In this document: in pieces, positions 35,096 to 47,634 of the stretch
Position numbering within the stretch: position 1 is the first letter of the stretch
Layout of the letters: each line of letters starts with the position of its first letter
Origin: Neonectria sp. B-13
Lineage: Eukaryota; Ascomycota; Sordariomycetes; Hypocreales; Nectriaceae
Reading direction: 5' to 3'
Assembly (NCBI GenBank): GCA_002682825.1
Contig: NOKP01000022.1
Span: 1-64,000 of the forward strand
Length of the DNA: 64,000 bases
Notes under the pieces: generated by a model
Told to the model about the DNA's origin: nothing
The model's input: only the letters and a program-made list of their open reading frames with translations
Database searches by the model: none
Translations under genes and position numbers: made by a program

Positions 35096-36901
35096 ATGGC
35101 TCCGGACTCTTGGGTCGAGCCTGACGGCGTGCCACAACAGTCACCCATGGCCAACCAGGATGACGACCTCGACCGCCAACTGCTTCGCCATCTCATGAGG
35201 CGCTATGGTCGTGATGGAATCGCCCAGCTTATGGAGGAGGAGGCTACCTCGCCGGCCATTTCTCGTGAGTACCTTCCTCTGTGGTGACAACCCTCCAGCT
35301 ATCGGCTGTGTGAATGGGGTCAAGGGCACCAAAAGCGGTCGCCCTGGTTACCTCTTTCTAGTGCTTGCCACCGTCAAAGTAGGATGTGTCGTCACTAACC
35401 CTCTGCTTCTGCTCTAGACCACGATGGAGCATCAGCTATCACGTCCAGCACCTTCTCGTCAGTCAAGTCCGAGGACGCCGCCAGCATCTTTGATGGCGCA
35501 AGTATACGCACCTTCTCCTCCGACACCTCTTCCGTTACTGGCAGCATTCTCTCCAATGTCTCGGCACGAACTGCCAAGTTTCTCGGTCGCAAGTCCCAAT
35601 CATCTGCAGCCTCGGTCAAGTCGACCCAGCGAGACGACGATGCCTCGTCAGTAGCTGGTGACTCCATCAACTCTACAAATACTCCCAAGCAGAAGGGCTC
35701 CTTTACCTGTGGGTTCTGCCGTGAAGAGGATATCCAGAAGACGTGCACGCGCAAAAACGATCTGAAGCGCCACATTGAAGACTTCCACAACATGAATGCA
35801 CAGTGGTTCTGTCGCCATCGGGGGTGCACAATGGTCTTCGACTGGCAGACGGCCTACAAGACTCATCTCAAACAAGCCCACGGCGGCTCGCGCATGACAC
35901 TCGATGAAGCTAAGGTCAACCTGTGCCCTCAGACCATCTTCGCCTGCGGCTTCGAGAACTGCACACAGGTGTTTGAGTCCCCAAGCGACGACGACGCCGA
36001 CTCGACCTTTAAGGAGTTTGTCGGCCATGTGGTTAAGCACTTTGACGAAGGCGCCAACAGTGGAGAGTGGAGTTACTCAGCCCGGATGCGCAACTTGCTG
36101 AGGCAGGTTGGGTTGGTGAATGCGTGGGCCAATTCGTCATGGCCAGAGGAGGAGAGAAACCGACTGCAGTGGCATCCCCAGTCCAGCGGTATCATGAGGA
36201 AACGACTTGAGACGAGACATCTCGGCGATTTGCAGCTTCTCGTCCAGTACGCCATTGCCCTCGGCTCAGAACCTTCTACCATACAAAAGTATCGCGAGGA
36301 CTTCATCACCCCAGTCAAGGATGAATGTCGCCAGCCAATTCCAGGACACAAGTCCCGGGCACCGCCACATCCACCGTCCGCCCCGGCTCCCGATCCGGAC
36401 CAGTACCAGTTCCGGATATCTCGTGGCACGAACCCCGACCTGGCCGCCTACCTCGCCTCGCAGCGCCGGGTATACGTCCCCCGGGCCGGCCCCGTTCGCG
36501 CCGGACGCTCCGCTCGGCCTCCGCGACATGCCGTCCCCACCAACGCTGCAACCCAGGGCTCAATACCATCTCAGTTCCGGTACCCCAACATGCCCCAGGC
36601 ACCCATGTTTGACCCACGGCAGCAGCAGCAGTATGCCATGATGTCGCAGGCCGCGGGTGGCATCATTGCTGAGGACCTACGAAGTCTTCGGTCCATGGCC
36701 AGCAGCAATCCCGAACAGGACATTGAGATGGGCGATTCCAATATGATGGATGCCGGATACATGCAGGAGCCGAACTTCTCGGGACCGTACGGGCCCGGGA
36801 GTATCCCGAGTCCCGCCCCCGACGGCTCATGTATAACGCCGGCGACACCCATGGAGCAGCATATGTCTTTTGCGGGCTATGACTCCACTCACGCATACTA
36901 A
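35096..36901 (+). CDS. C2H2 zinc-finger protein A
   Basis: Exons 35096-35264 and 35418-36901 (intron GTGAGT...CTCTAG, phase 1) encode 550 residues. The N-terminus carries a short helix RQLLRHLMRRYG (about 28-39). Ser/Thr-rich sequence follows to about 145. Then come zinc-finger modules: CGFC...HIEDFH (about 154-180), CRHRGC...HLKQAH (about 188-212) and a degenerate third, CGFENC...HVVKHF. The C-terminal half is Pro/Gln/Met-rich and unstructured-looking. Nuclear DNA- or RNA-binding is likely; the targets are unknown. It has a relative with the same exon layout at 44147-46082. The intron lies directly behind the N-terminal helix. Confidence 0.88.
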
Positions 36902-39135
36902 TCGGACGGACATACCCATTGCCGGATGTCCTTTACTTCGACGCCTTGTATTACTTTCCACTGATAGACTTTCCCACCACCTCCTAGGGAGATGTCGGCA
37001 ACACGCGACATCAAGACATGGCTCGATGAGCCAAACACGATTTCTTTACATATACCACCACCATGGACAGCATGGAAACATGACACATACACTCATTCGG
37101 CATTTCCTTTTATACATGTATCTGAACGGAGATGAGAATCATCTGGAGCGATGTGCACTTTTAGGTCAGGACAAAGGAGCAAGCTTGTGGCATTTATGGC
37201 ATGGACGGGTCTGGGCGTGAAAGAAAATAGGTGAACGCGTTAAGGCGGGATATTGCGAACACACAGGGAGGCTTGCGTGATGGGAGTTGGTGTGACTAAG
37301 GAAGGCATTGGAGAGAAGGAAGAGTGACGTGTAGTTAGTTGGTGGAAGGATTTTGATACCCCCCCCCCTGCTTGAGGATAAGAGATTTGAAGATTCTCTC
37401 AGCAAGAGTAAATGGTTTCGATTTGTCGATTTGGCGATTTGGCCTTGTGAAGCGCGATGGTGGCGTGCTAGTGTATCATGGTGTTACGATGGACTGGGTC
37501 TAGAACTGGCGTCTAAAATATACCCCCAGCGCCTTCTAGATGGATTCAGATGGTAACGGGCCGTCTTTTGTTAGCGGGTGTAGGGTAGAACTTGGTGAAA
37601 TTATCCGTCACCAGACCGGATCTGACCAGGAGTTTTTGCAACCAAGGTCAATTCAATATTTATCCCTGCATCGCCACTATCTCGCCATAGCTAAAAGGGT
37701 CCAGCTAACAGTAGGCACGGAGTCTACACGTACTATGGTAGACTAAGGGAATTACTCCTCAACAACGGCCTGGAATGAGCTGATGTTGAGTTAGGGCGGG
37801 GAAAATGACTGGGCTTTGGGGTCGGGAAACCTGGAGATGGGTTTGATAAGGTGCAGTCAAGGGGAATAGGTATCGGGCTTGTCCTGGGGCGACGATTGAT
37901 TGATTACCTGTGAGGGGAAGAGAGAAATGGCACGGTTTCGCAACGGAAGGGAGGGATGAGAATGGGGTATTTTGCTGGGTTTGAGGGTCGAGGCCTTGGG
38001 GATAAGGCGGGTGGTAGGGGAGACCCCTGGCGAGGGGAATTCCCCTGATGGATGAGGCAGCGTATGCAGGATGGCTGATCTGGTATTCATCTGGAGCAGG
38101 GAGGGACGAGGCGTGATCTATGAAGATTAGCACTGTAATGTGTTGGTGCTTGGGTCTTGAGAGCGGGACGATGGTTGGGGGGAGGAAGGTTACGAGGCAG
38201 AGCGTATGCCAGGGGGTCGAAGGCGGAGTACCGTATCAAGCCGATCACATCACGGCGATACAGGAACGGGCTCTTCGCACAGGTCTAGCATCGCGGGAGG
38301 CCACCAAGGCGCGGGCCAGCTTTATCCGGTGTGTGGAGGAGTCGGCGAGGCGCCCTTCACGTGGCTCTGCGGACAGTAGTCAGGGTGGGATTGACGATAA
38401 GAAGGATTTATAGTAGGCACTAGCAACTAGGTCGCTAGATTGGGAAGATGCCGAGACGGGGAGGGGGGCGAGACGGAGGCGGAGGATGGGGAGGAAGAGG
38501 AGAATGTGACCTCGCTTGAGAGAGTCCTGTTCGCAATGGCTGTCTGACGTCTGTCTGTCCCATGTCTACATGTTATTATTGCTTCTGTGCCCTGTCTCGC
38601 CGGTCACCGATCGACGGGGTGGCTGCGGCATAGACAAGATAGGATCAGGTGCCTTGTGACAGCTGAAATGGAAAGGAACACGATCAAGTCGCATGTAGAT
38701 GTTGTGAGAGCAGCAAGGGGAACTTGCTTGTCTTCCACGTGGAGCGCCCCTGGACCAACTGCGACACTGCGAGTCGTGAAGGAGGACGCCTGAGCTGGAC
38801 ATGATCCTTTCGTGACTGCTTCTTCGCTTCAACCCGTCAAGACGAGCGCCGTGTGTGTCCGTGTGTCTTTTGGCGACAAGGGTGTTGCGGGCGAACTAGG
38901 AGGATAAGAGAAGAGACGAGAGGGGCGCGACTTACTATATCTGGAGCTAATATGAACAAACGCCCCGTATTATGGAAATCTCGCAATCAACGGGGCAAGC
39001 AGAAAGCCAATATAATACTACTCCGGACTACGAAGGCGGAACATAGGGTTAGCCAAGGCCAAACCAAGAAAGCAAACATCAAGGGGGGTTACGTAGGCGT
39101 CGGAAGTGTCAAAGCAAAATAGGAGAAAAAGGCAA

Positions 39136-39166
39136 AAGGCCCAAGACGACATCGAACCTGGGCCTT
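39136..39166. repeat. inverted repeat AAGGCCCA ... TGGGCCTT
   Basis: A perfect 8-bp inverted repeat with a 15-base loop. It contains a T-loop-like TTCGA but no tRNA cloverleaf can be folded around it. Confidence 0.6.
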
Positions 39167-41609
39167 ATGAACTCTAAGCTTCGAGTTCGGGTTCGGAGGG
39201 ATCGGAGGCCACGTGGGCAGGCCGCCGAGAGAGAGATAGAGAGAGTGTGAGTACGTAGTCAGGGAGGCTTTGCTCCTGGTCCAACGGTCGTGGTGGTGGT
39301 TGCGGTTGGTTTGGGCTGGGATCGGCTCGGGCGATGATTGATTGATGCGTCTGGGGGACATGGACCTGGGGGATCGGCGTTTTAGGCCTTGGGGAGGGGG
39401 GCAGTTTGGAGTTACGATGCAGGCATTTGGATTGTGTGATGGGTTGAGTTTTCGATGCGAAGAGCAGGGGGAGGGAAGGGGATGTGTGTGCCATGTGGCC
39501 TGGGCGTTGCGGGACATTTTTGTTTCGTTGACACATCTTGCGTGATGTGACTGTGTGACGACAAGAAATGGGCAGGCATGTGCACTGTACTGGAGGAAGA
39601 AACGGGGAAATGGGGAATGGGGAGATGGCGATGTTGGTGATGGGTTGTTGGTGGTGGACATGTCGTGGCGTGTGAGTGGCTGCTTCGAGGGCGGCCCAGG
39701 TTGGTTGGTGCTGACTACGCACGTCCCGAACAGGCCCAAAGTCGCCTGCGTGCGAAATACCACTAACAAGTTTCTGTCTGAGCGAACGCAGGGGAAGAGA
39801 AGGAAGGGGATCCCTGAGGAGGATAGGAAGGGAGGCGGCTTTAGCAAATCGGAATCGCGGGAGCCGGGCGGGAAAGATGAAGGAGAAAAAGAGGGGGGGA
39901 AACGGACTGCGGAGGGAGGGAGATGGATGGATTCTGGTTGTGTCTCTGATGGATGGAAATGGAGGTTTGGCGTTTGGGGGTGTCATTGTCATGCATGTTC
40001 CGGGTTGTGATGGACGATGGGTGATGGATGACGGATGGATGCATCATGCCTGATTCATCGCTGATCTGCTCGATTTGACTTGATACGTGTCAGAGACGAG
40101 ATGCGTCTGTCGCCTTTGTAAAAAGCAAGTCTTCTTGCTAGTAATTTTCATTCGCATGAACAACGGGAATCAAATGAATTATGGCCAGCACGCCACCCTA
40201 ACACGGCAGCATCATCGTGCCTGTCAATCTGTAACGCCAGATCCACCCCGCCTCTCAGCAGCTGAAGAAAAATTCCAGAACAAAAAGCAATTATTGCACT
40301 GTTGACTGTTCACACACACGTCGCTTCGCATGTGTGGATCGGATCCGAAGGATGGCAGCAGCCGCAAGCCACGCAGTAGGCTGAGTCCACCAAGCAAGCA
40401 AGCACGAAAAAGGAGTGGAAGCGAGCAAGGAAAAGCAAAGACAGCAAGAGAGATGCAGGCGAGAGTGAGAGTGACGAGATGACATATTCTACGGGGATCA
40501 TGCTGGGTTCTCGGAGATCTGTGAATTGATTAATTTATCATTTTGTGATTATCGTGGTGGGTTTTGCTTTGGCGGCGGATGAGGCTGCTGGCGAAGCCGC
40601 TGTCGAAGGGAAGAAAAAAGAAAGAAAGGACGCCATTCATCCACTTGGGGCGGCTCAGCGTGCTGTGGGCTTGACACATAGCTCCACGGCGCCAAGCCTG
40701 CTTCTTTCTTGCTTCTTTCTCATGCGAGGTCTAGATTTATGTCGATAGCTTTGCGGGTTAACACGCAATTTTCCGATCATCTGTCTTCGATAGTTGGTTG
40801 ACCTTGTTGCTGGGCTTACGGTCCGAGAGGGCACACTAACAAGACCGACCCAACACGAAGACCAACGCCAACGCCAGCACCAAGAGCGAACTGGACGCTG
40901 CTCACTTACGCACGCACGTATTGCAACCCTAGAAATGATGATGGGCTGGGGCGTTGTGAGTGAGGCTAGCATCAGAAGATCAAGGAACTCCACTCGGGCC
41001 CCGGGAGCTGAGACGGGACCAACAAGAGTCCCGCGCCACCGCAACGGCGGCGGCTTATTGTATCTTACGGTTGGTTACGTTAGGTGGTTCTCTATCCGTA
41101 TTTGGCCCTGTGTTGTAACTCGTACGTACAAAAATACCCGTTAGCTAGACGCCACAGCCACAAATCCCTTTGCGCCAAAGGGGACCTCATCCGTCTTGTC
41201 ACCAAACTACAATCTAATACGACGAGGCAAGGCCAAGTCCTTTTAGGAAGGCATCTTGGGGCTCGTGGCATGACCCGTCCAGCGCTGTGCCCAATCACGG
41301 AAGCCCGCCGGCTCCGCAGCCTGAGGTGCTAACGAGTTCTCGGCGGCGCGCCCCGCTCCCCGCAACAAGGGCCCCGATCACGCATTTTCTCGAACCAAAC
41401 CCTTCTCGACCGGGTTAGACCGATTTCCATTTCGCAACCCAGGCCGCGCGCCGCTTTTCTCTCTTCCCTTGCGAGCAGCGGGCCAGAGATTGGCCCATTG
41501 TCATTTCCCGCTGAAACAGGGTCGTCTGGTGGCCCTGACCTGCGCAGAGCTAGCCCCGTGTAGAGTTAGCTCTGGGGGTGGGCATGTGCCCTGTTGGTGT
41601 GTGCGAGTG

Positions 41610-41640
41610 CCCGACTTGTGTGTCTGTGTGTGTGTGCCTG
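41610..41640. repeat. GT-rich microsatellite
   Basis: An interrupted GT dinucleotide run in noncoding DNA. Confidence 0.7.
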
Positions 41641-43555
41641 CGCGCCCGGCCTCTCTGTCACTCTCTCGGGCTCTCTCTGGGAGAGTCTCCATTTTGGGGG
41701 GCCACTGGTTCTTGACTCTCACTCTTGTTTCGTCGATGGAGCCCTGTTTGAGGGGCCTCTGTGGGTCACTGGATGATGCTTCGCTGCAGTGGCTGAGCGG
41801 GTTACTGGCGACCAACTACTACTACTGACTAGGGCGAACCGTCTGACTGGCTGACTGGCTGAGTCGTAGAGTGAGCCAGCTGAATGAGTGAGCAAGTGGG
41901 TGAGGTGAGCTGGGTGGAGTACCCGCTCGCACTGCACTACCGTAGGCAGTTGGTTGTTTTTGCGCCTTTTGGTCTTTTGGCTGCTGGGCCAGTTTCCATT
42001 CCGTCAGCGCAATCTACCCATGCAACTGGTGTTCGGCAGAACCGAGACCGCGGACGCTCAGGATTGGACAGCAATGCGAGGGCGGTGGGAGAGAGATCCA
42101 TCGTGCCCGAGAAGCACGAGAGGAAACTGCGCTAGATCCGGGAATCATGGGCTTCCGCAGTTGTGCTTGTGGGCTACGATACCTCGTACGTAACTGACCC
42201 AGTGCTAGGACGAGCAGAGTCGTGTCGGTCTGCAGAGGATGGAGACAACTCGTATGGCCGAATTGGAGGGCAGGGACAGAGAGTCAGCGTGCGGGCGACA
42301 TGAAAACCAAAGCACACGGCGACATTGGAGAACAAGTCGATCCAGACGAAGATCCCTGGCAGAGCACAGGAAAGCGAAGTCATCCTCGTCCGTGTGGTCC
42401 GCACCCGCGCCCGACTCGGAAGACCATCAGACGGGCAGGAATACCTTACGCGCTGGGCATCAGCACGGTTCGCCACCCATCCCGTCCTCGATGATACCCG
42501 TGGCGAGGAACACAAAACAAACGTCGTCGGGTGCTGCTAAGAAAAAACCAAAAACCAAAATCGTCGTCACTTGCCCAAGCCCTCTTTTCTTCTAGAAGGA
42601 CGGCAGAAGGGGGGCCACGGGCACGAGCACGAGGGCAGGGCAACACAAAGTTCACTCTCACGCAGGGGACGCGGCCAGTTGGATAATGGATATGCGGGCG
42701 ACGCAGGGTACGTGTGTGGCCACAGGCTGGGGCAATTTGCGGGCGCTCATCACGACGCGACAGGGGTGCAGGGGTGCTACGGGGGCTTGGCTCAGTGGGC
42801 TCAATCAAGGTCACTCACTGGCTTGAGCCAAGGCCACCACTGGCTTCAATCAATCGGTCATCAACCATCATGGGAGGCTTGTTCAGGGCCCCCCCGGGAC
42901 TTGTCTCCGCCCGCCACCGGACAAGGGTGGGAACGAGGGAGCGAGGGCAACGCTATCGACGAAGCCAGCCAGCCTACAGCGCAGTCGGGTACCTAGAGCA
43001 GCCTGGGCGCCCGCTGCGCACCTCACAATCTCAGGCTGTTCTAGGTAGGTTGCAGCACGTCTTCCAGGGACGCTCCTTGCGGGATGGGTGCAACGTGAAC
43101 CCAATCCCAAAACCTTCAACGCGACGAGACCTGGCGCGCCGTGGTGGGTGGTAAGTGTTAGTGAGCAGCCCCTTTGAGCCATCGTCCTGGCCCTCTCGCC
43201 CTCACCCTCATCTTCACCCTCTCGCATCCATCCTCGCTCCCTCCATCGGCCCAGTCCGTGGGACCTTCCTCTTTTCGCACCCGCCTTAGCAACATGGAGA
43301 CGTCATGAAAAATGAAAAACACCCAAAAATAAAGGCACCACCTCCTCCGCCTGGCTTCTCTGGTCCCTCTGCAAATGACGTTCCTGAAACGGCGTTGGCC
43401 TGGGAAACCAGGGTTAGGGGGTCTTCACCCTTGAACAAGCCAGGTCGACTAGACCGCCAAGCTAGCCAGGGGACCCAGGACCAGCGTGGGCCGACTAAGT
43501 GCCAGGTCCTCCGGCAAGCCCGTTATAATGTCTCACGCAGAAGCCAGCATTCTTC

Positions 43556-43583
43556 GAAGCCTTCTAGCCTTCTAGAAGGCTTC
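43556..43583. repeat. perfect 12-bp inverted repeat upstream of zinc-finger gene B
   Basis: GAAGCCTTCTAG, 4-base spacer CCTT, then CTAGAAGGCTTC. Successive GAA/TTC blocks make it resemble a heat-shock-element array. It lies 564 bases before the start codon of the gene at 44147. Confidence 0.7.
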
Positions 43584-44146
43584 TGCTTCGTCTTCCGCTG
43601 TGAGAACTGCGCCCCTCGCCCCTCTTGTCTCCCGTCTCTGTCTCTCTTGTTTCTCCCGCTCACCACCCACCATCTCACCACACCTCCTCCACCAACTCCC
43701 GATCCTCGACCCTGTGTTCCTCGATCCCAACAACTGATTCTCTCACCTCTTCACCTCTCCCCCTCCTCACCTCCTACTAATCGTCGCGGGCTGGCGATCT
43801 TTCTCTCCTTAATACACACTTTCATCAAACGCCTTCCAGGCAACCGTTCCCGGCCATCCGTCCCTCAACGCAACCAACGCTCCTTCACCCGCTCGCCTCG
43901 ACCCTCGCTGTCGAACTCGACTACCCTCGACGCTCTCCCAACGATTCTCAATCACCTTGGCCTTGACCAAGTGTCGACTTGCTTCCTTAATACACCTGGG
44001 AACCCCCATGAGAGTCTTATCAACGGCCTCCTCACTCGAATTCTGAACTTCGCAACTACGCCCTCGCCTCACTCGCAGCATTCCCTCGGCGCTGAGCGCG
44101 CATCATCGCCCTGTCCAACGATACGAGCGGTGGGCACACCAGCAAC

Positions 44147-46082
44147 ATGTTTCCCTTCCCTGTTCAAGACGACCAGGCCGTGAGACCTTTATCCGACGAC
44201 GACCAGCAGGTATTGCTGGGACTTGTTCGCCGATATGGCGTCTCCAGTCTCGTCTGCGCCCTAAGCGGTGTCGGCACTCCTTGTGAGTATCTCCCTCATC
44301 GACTCACTGTAGTCGAATCCCATTAACATATTAGCAGCCCGTGCTTCAACCTTCTCGGCGACTACCCTCCTCAGCAACACTAGTGCCCCGTCTCTCACAT
44401 GGAGCAGTTCTGAGGCTTCTCACGGCGCCGCTGATGCGGCGTCGATACGCACCCAGTCTACCTGGCAAGATGCCAACACCGACATCCCTTCGATCCATGA
44501 CGGCGATATCGGAAAGATTCCCGACAGGACATGGCTCGACTCGCCCGCCCTCATGCAATCACCACTGCCCTCCTGCGATGTTACCTCCAACCCTTCTCCC
44601 CGACATGTCACCCCGACCTCCAAAAAGTACCAGTGCCCCATGTGCTTCCTGGACAACAACCCCGTGGGCTTTGGCCGCAAGAGTGATTTTAAGAAGCATC
44701 TCTACAACTTCCACGGCGTCGACGTGATCTGGATCTGCAAGACCAAGGGGTGCCACCTTTCTTTCGCTACCGAACGGGCCTACAGCACTCACGCCAAGGA
44801 GACGCATCGCATGGATGCCCTGCCCAACAGCTCGGCCAAAACAGATCTTTGCCCACAGGTTGTCTTTTCTTGCGGTTTCGCCAACTGCAAGGACCGCGTC
44901 TTCGAGGCTCAGACCAACGATCAGGCATCAGCTAGCCGTGACAAGTACTTTGAGCACATCGCCAAGCACTTTGAGGATGGCTTCGATGTGAACAACTGGG
45001 AGTACAAGGTGCAGTTGCACAACCTTATGCGCCAGTCCAAGGTCAAGTCTATCTGGAAAACGTGCATCTGGCCTAAGGAGAGGAGGACACAGCTTACCTG
45101 GCGTCCGCGCTCGTCTGGCGACCTCAAGCGCATGCTCGAGGCCCGACACCTCGGTGAGGACATCTCGACACTCGTCCGCCTCGCCTTTATTCTCGGTACC
45201 TCTCCCTTCATCAACCCCAACACGCCGCCGCCTAGCGAGATCGACCTACAGTTTCCTCTACCCGTCCGATCCGAGTGCTTGATGGACACGGTTGGCCACT
45301 CCGAAGGAGCGCAGACCAAGTCGGACGATTCGAGCGCGAGCACCCCCGCAGCCGCTGCCCCCAAAGAGCAGCAACCGCAGACTCCGCAAGCCAGCACTTT
45401 CCCGATTCGACGCATCAAGCAGGAAACTCGTCCTTCGACTCCTGTGGATGGCCTCCCCGAACCAATGATCCAGGACGACCTGACATCCGGACCTCACCCT
45501 GGTACTCCCTTCCCGATCCCTGACGAGACCGTATGGCCCGTGGGTGCGCCCAAGTTCGCGCCCGACCAGATGAACACCTTCGCCGATGCCACCATGACCT
45601 ACATCCTCCCCGGACAGGAACTTCCCCAGCATCAATGGGGCAACATGAGCCCTGTACCCCAGTACCACCAGCAGGACGAAATCATGACCAACGTCTACAT
45701 GACCCCGAACAACAGCCAGCCCTCATCCGCCCGACCTGCCACCCCGATTCCCTCGAAGCGACCCGGCTCCTGGGGGAAGCGACTAAGCCTAGAGAACCTC
45801 CGCCCGAAGAAGAAGAACACGAGCATCTACGGAAGCCCGGCCTCCTCCACCGAGGCCGTGCCCCCCGTGCCCGCCATGTACGCCGCCGAGATGATTCCCA
45901 CGTCAATGCCTGTTGGTTACGACCTGCCCATGCGGATGGGCCACCCGTCGCAGGGCTTCACCTCGAACCCTCATGGTTACATGCAGCAGCAACAGCAGCA
46001 GCAGCATCACCACCACGCGCAGATGCAGCATCTCGGCTCACCAACCACCTTTTACCTCGACGACGGGGACATTAGACTCTAA
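44147..46082 (+). CDS. C2H2 zinc-finger protein B
   Basis: Exons 44147-44282 and 44338-46082 (intron GTGAGT...AGCAG, phase 1) encode 626 residues. The N-terminal helix QQVLLGLVRRYG (about 21-32) matches that of protein A. Zinc-finger modules: Cys145/Cys148 with His166/His171, then Cys179/Cys184 with His197/His202, then a third half-degenerate unit CGFANC...HIAKHF. In both proteins the third module is preceded by an L-C-P-Q segment. The C-terminal part is Pro/Ser-rich with a KRPGSWGKRLSLENLRPKKK basic patch that could direct nuclear import, and a Gln/His run near the end. Function unknown; probably a nuclear regulator. The start was chosen because it recovers the helix and the same intron phase as protein A. 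Confidence 0.88.
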
Positions 46083-47634
46083 GGGCATCACGGGGAAGAA
46101 AAGCGTTTTTCTATCATGAACTTGTTTTATATACTGGCTTTCATCAGGGACGGTTTCCCATACGCTGTACTAATATTTTACCTACCTACCTCCGGGAGGA
46201 GGAGGCAAAACACATGACGACGGGGATATCCTATCCTCTGCTCTCCTTTTGACGAGATCACTGTACCTTTTCTTTGTCCAACGCCGAGTCCTGCATCATC
46301 TGCTTTCTTGCATTTTCCCTGTCTGCGTTCGTCGAGTTGTTCTGCATCCTCTTGTTTTGTGCACATTTTTTCTTACTTTACTACTTGTTTTGAGATACCA
46401 CGGTGTTGAAGAAAGTCATTGGAAGGGGGGATCGGGATTTCAATCGGGACTTTTCTTGTTTTTTTTGAACAACTATTTTTGCTTTAGCTGCGTCGTGGGG
46501 GAAAAGAGCGGGAGATACCTGGGCCGGCAGAATACCCCTGTGTGCCAGTTGGCAAAGAAGACGAGAACGGGGGAAGAGGAGGGAAGAAGAAAGAAGAAAG
46601 GGTGCGTTTGTATAAGTGCATGTAGTTGGAGGTCTTAATGAAAGAACTTATAAAAATAAGCTGGTTCAAGATTATGTGTGCGATGTGATGCGTTGAAACG
46701 CAAATGGGCTAACAAACAAATCCTCTATGTATATCGCTGGGTACTAGGCAATGTATTCGACTGATGTCGTGCCAGACTTTTCTTCTGTTTCACAGGGCCG
46801 TTCAATTTGGCCAAGATAATTGGTGAGTATGCCACGTGATGGGATATATTGCGTGGAGGACAGCGGATTACAGAGCTTGACTCTGTTCCTGGCGTGTATA
46901 TGCTTTTTATTATGCTGCTCGAGATCCTACATAAGCTTGATGTTTCGTTCTTCATCGGATGCTGCTTGGTCTACTACCAACTCGGTTGTTCTGAGACGAC
47001 AACTGCCATCTTTATGCCTTGAACTACCTACAAACACCGACTTCGCAGACAGCGGCTTTGAGTCCTCTCAAGTGTTCATGAGCCAACCCTCATTGCTGAA
47101 TTGATGCTGCGCAACACATGTACTATACAATCATTTCTAATAGGCTAGCCATTGCTCGAGATGACGTGTATGCCTTGTGCGGTGTGGGCGACAGTGTACT
47201 TGTGACACTTGCTGTATTGGTTGGTTGCGTCTGCCCTGCATTCTGCCAAATGACATTGCGCATTCGGAGGCCTCCTCCCCCTGCACGTTTATTCCTGCGC
47301 CTTGACCGGTAGGAAATGTACCGTAATTGCTGCTAAACGAATGCCGTGGAACCTGTTTTGCTTTTCGTCTAAATGGAATATTCGATTCAACCCACGGTGT
47401 AGGCTGCCGGAGTTGATCTTGACCATTGGCCACAGCCTGGTGGCAAAGCGAGGCAGATCAACAATGCATGAGCTGCACGTCTCAGCCTCGTTGGGCGTTT
47501 CCCTTTTTGTGACTGTCAGCCACACGCTGGGGAAGAGCCTGATTTCCTAAGTGAGGAGGAACTTGCCGTTGACATCGTCTAAACCACCAAACCAACTCCA
47601 GCATTTCTTGTGAACTGTTCCACCAACGTCTGAT
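46083..47634. other. 1.55 kb intergenic stretch
   Basis: 3' flank of zinc-finger gene B, T-rich near 46250-46480, then the upstream region of the next gene. No supported gene. Confidence 0.45.

Larger units (their letters stand above)
36902..44146. other. 7.2 kb noncoding stretch between the two zinc-finger genes
   Basis: The longest gene-free stretch between genes in the window. Many overlapping frames on both strands, none with family resemblance. It includes a G-rich tract with GGATGG repeats (about 39570-40050), a GT microsatellite (about 41610-41640), a hairpin-forming sequence at 39136 and a perfect 12-bp inverted repeat at 43556. Long noncoding transcripts or regulatory DNA are possible. 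Confidence 0.45.

Noticed and set aside
39136..39166. Possible tRNA because of a TTCGA loop-like sequence
   Set aside because: T-stem does not pair and no D-arm or acceptor stem can be folded.
39089..40010. Overlapping 252- and 272-codon minus frames and a 151-codon plus frame
   Set aside because: Low-complexity Pro/Ser or Gly/Arg composition that follows from strand-biased base content; more likely noncoding.
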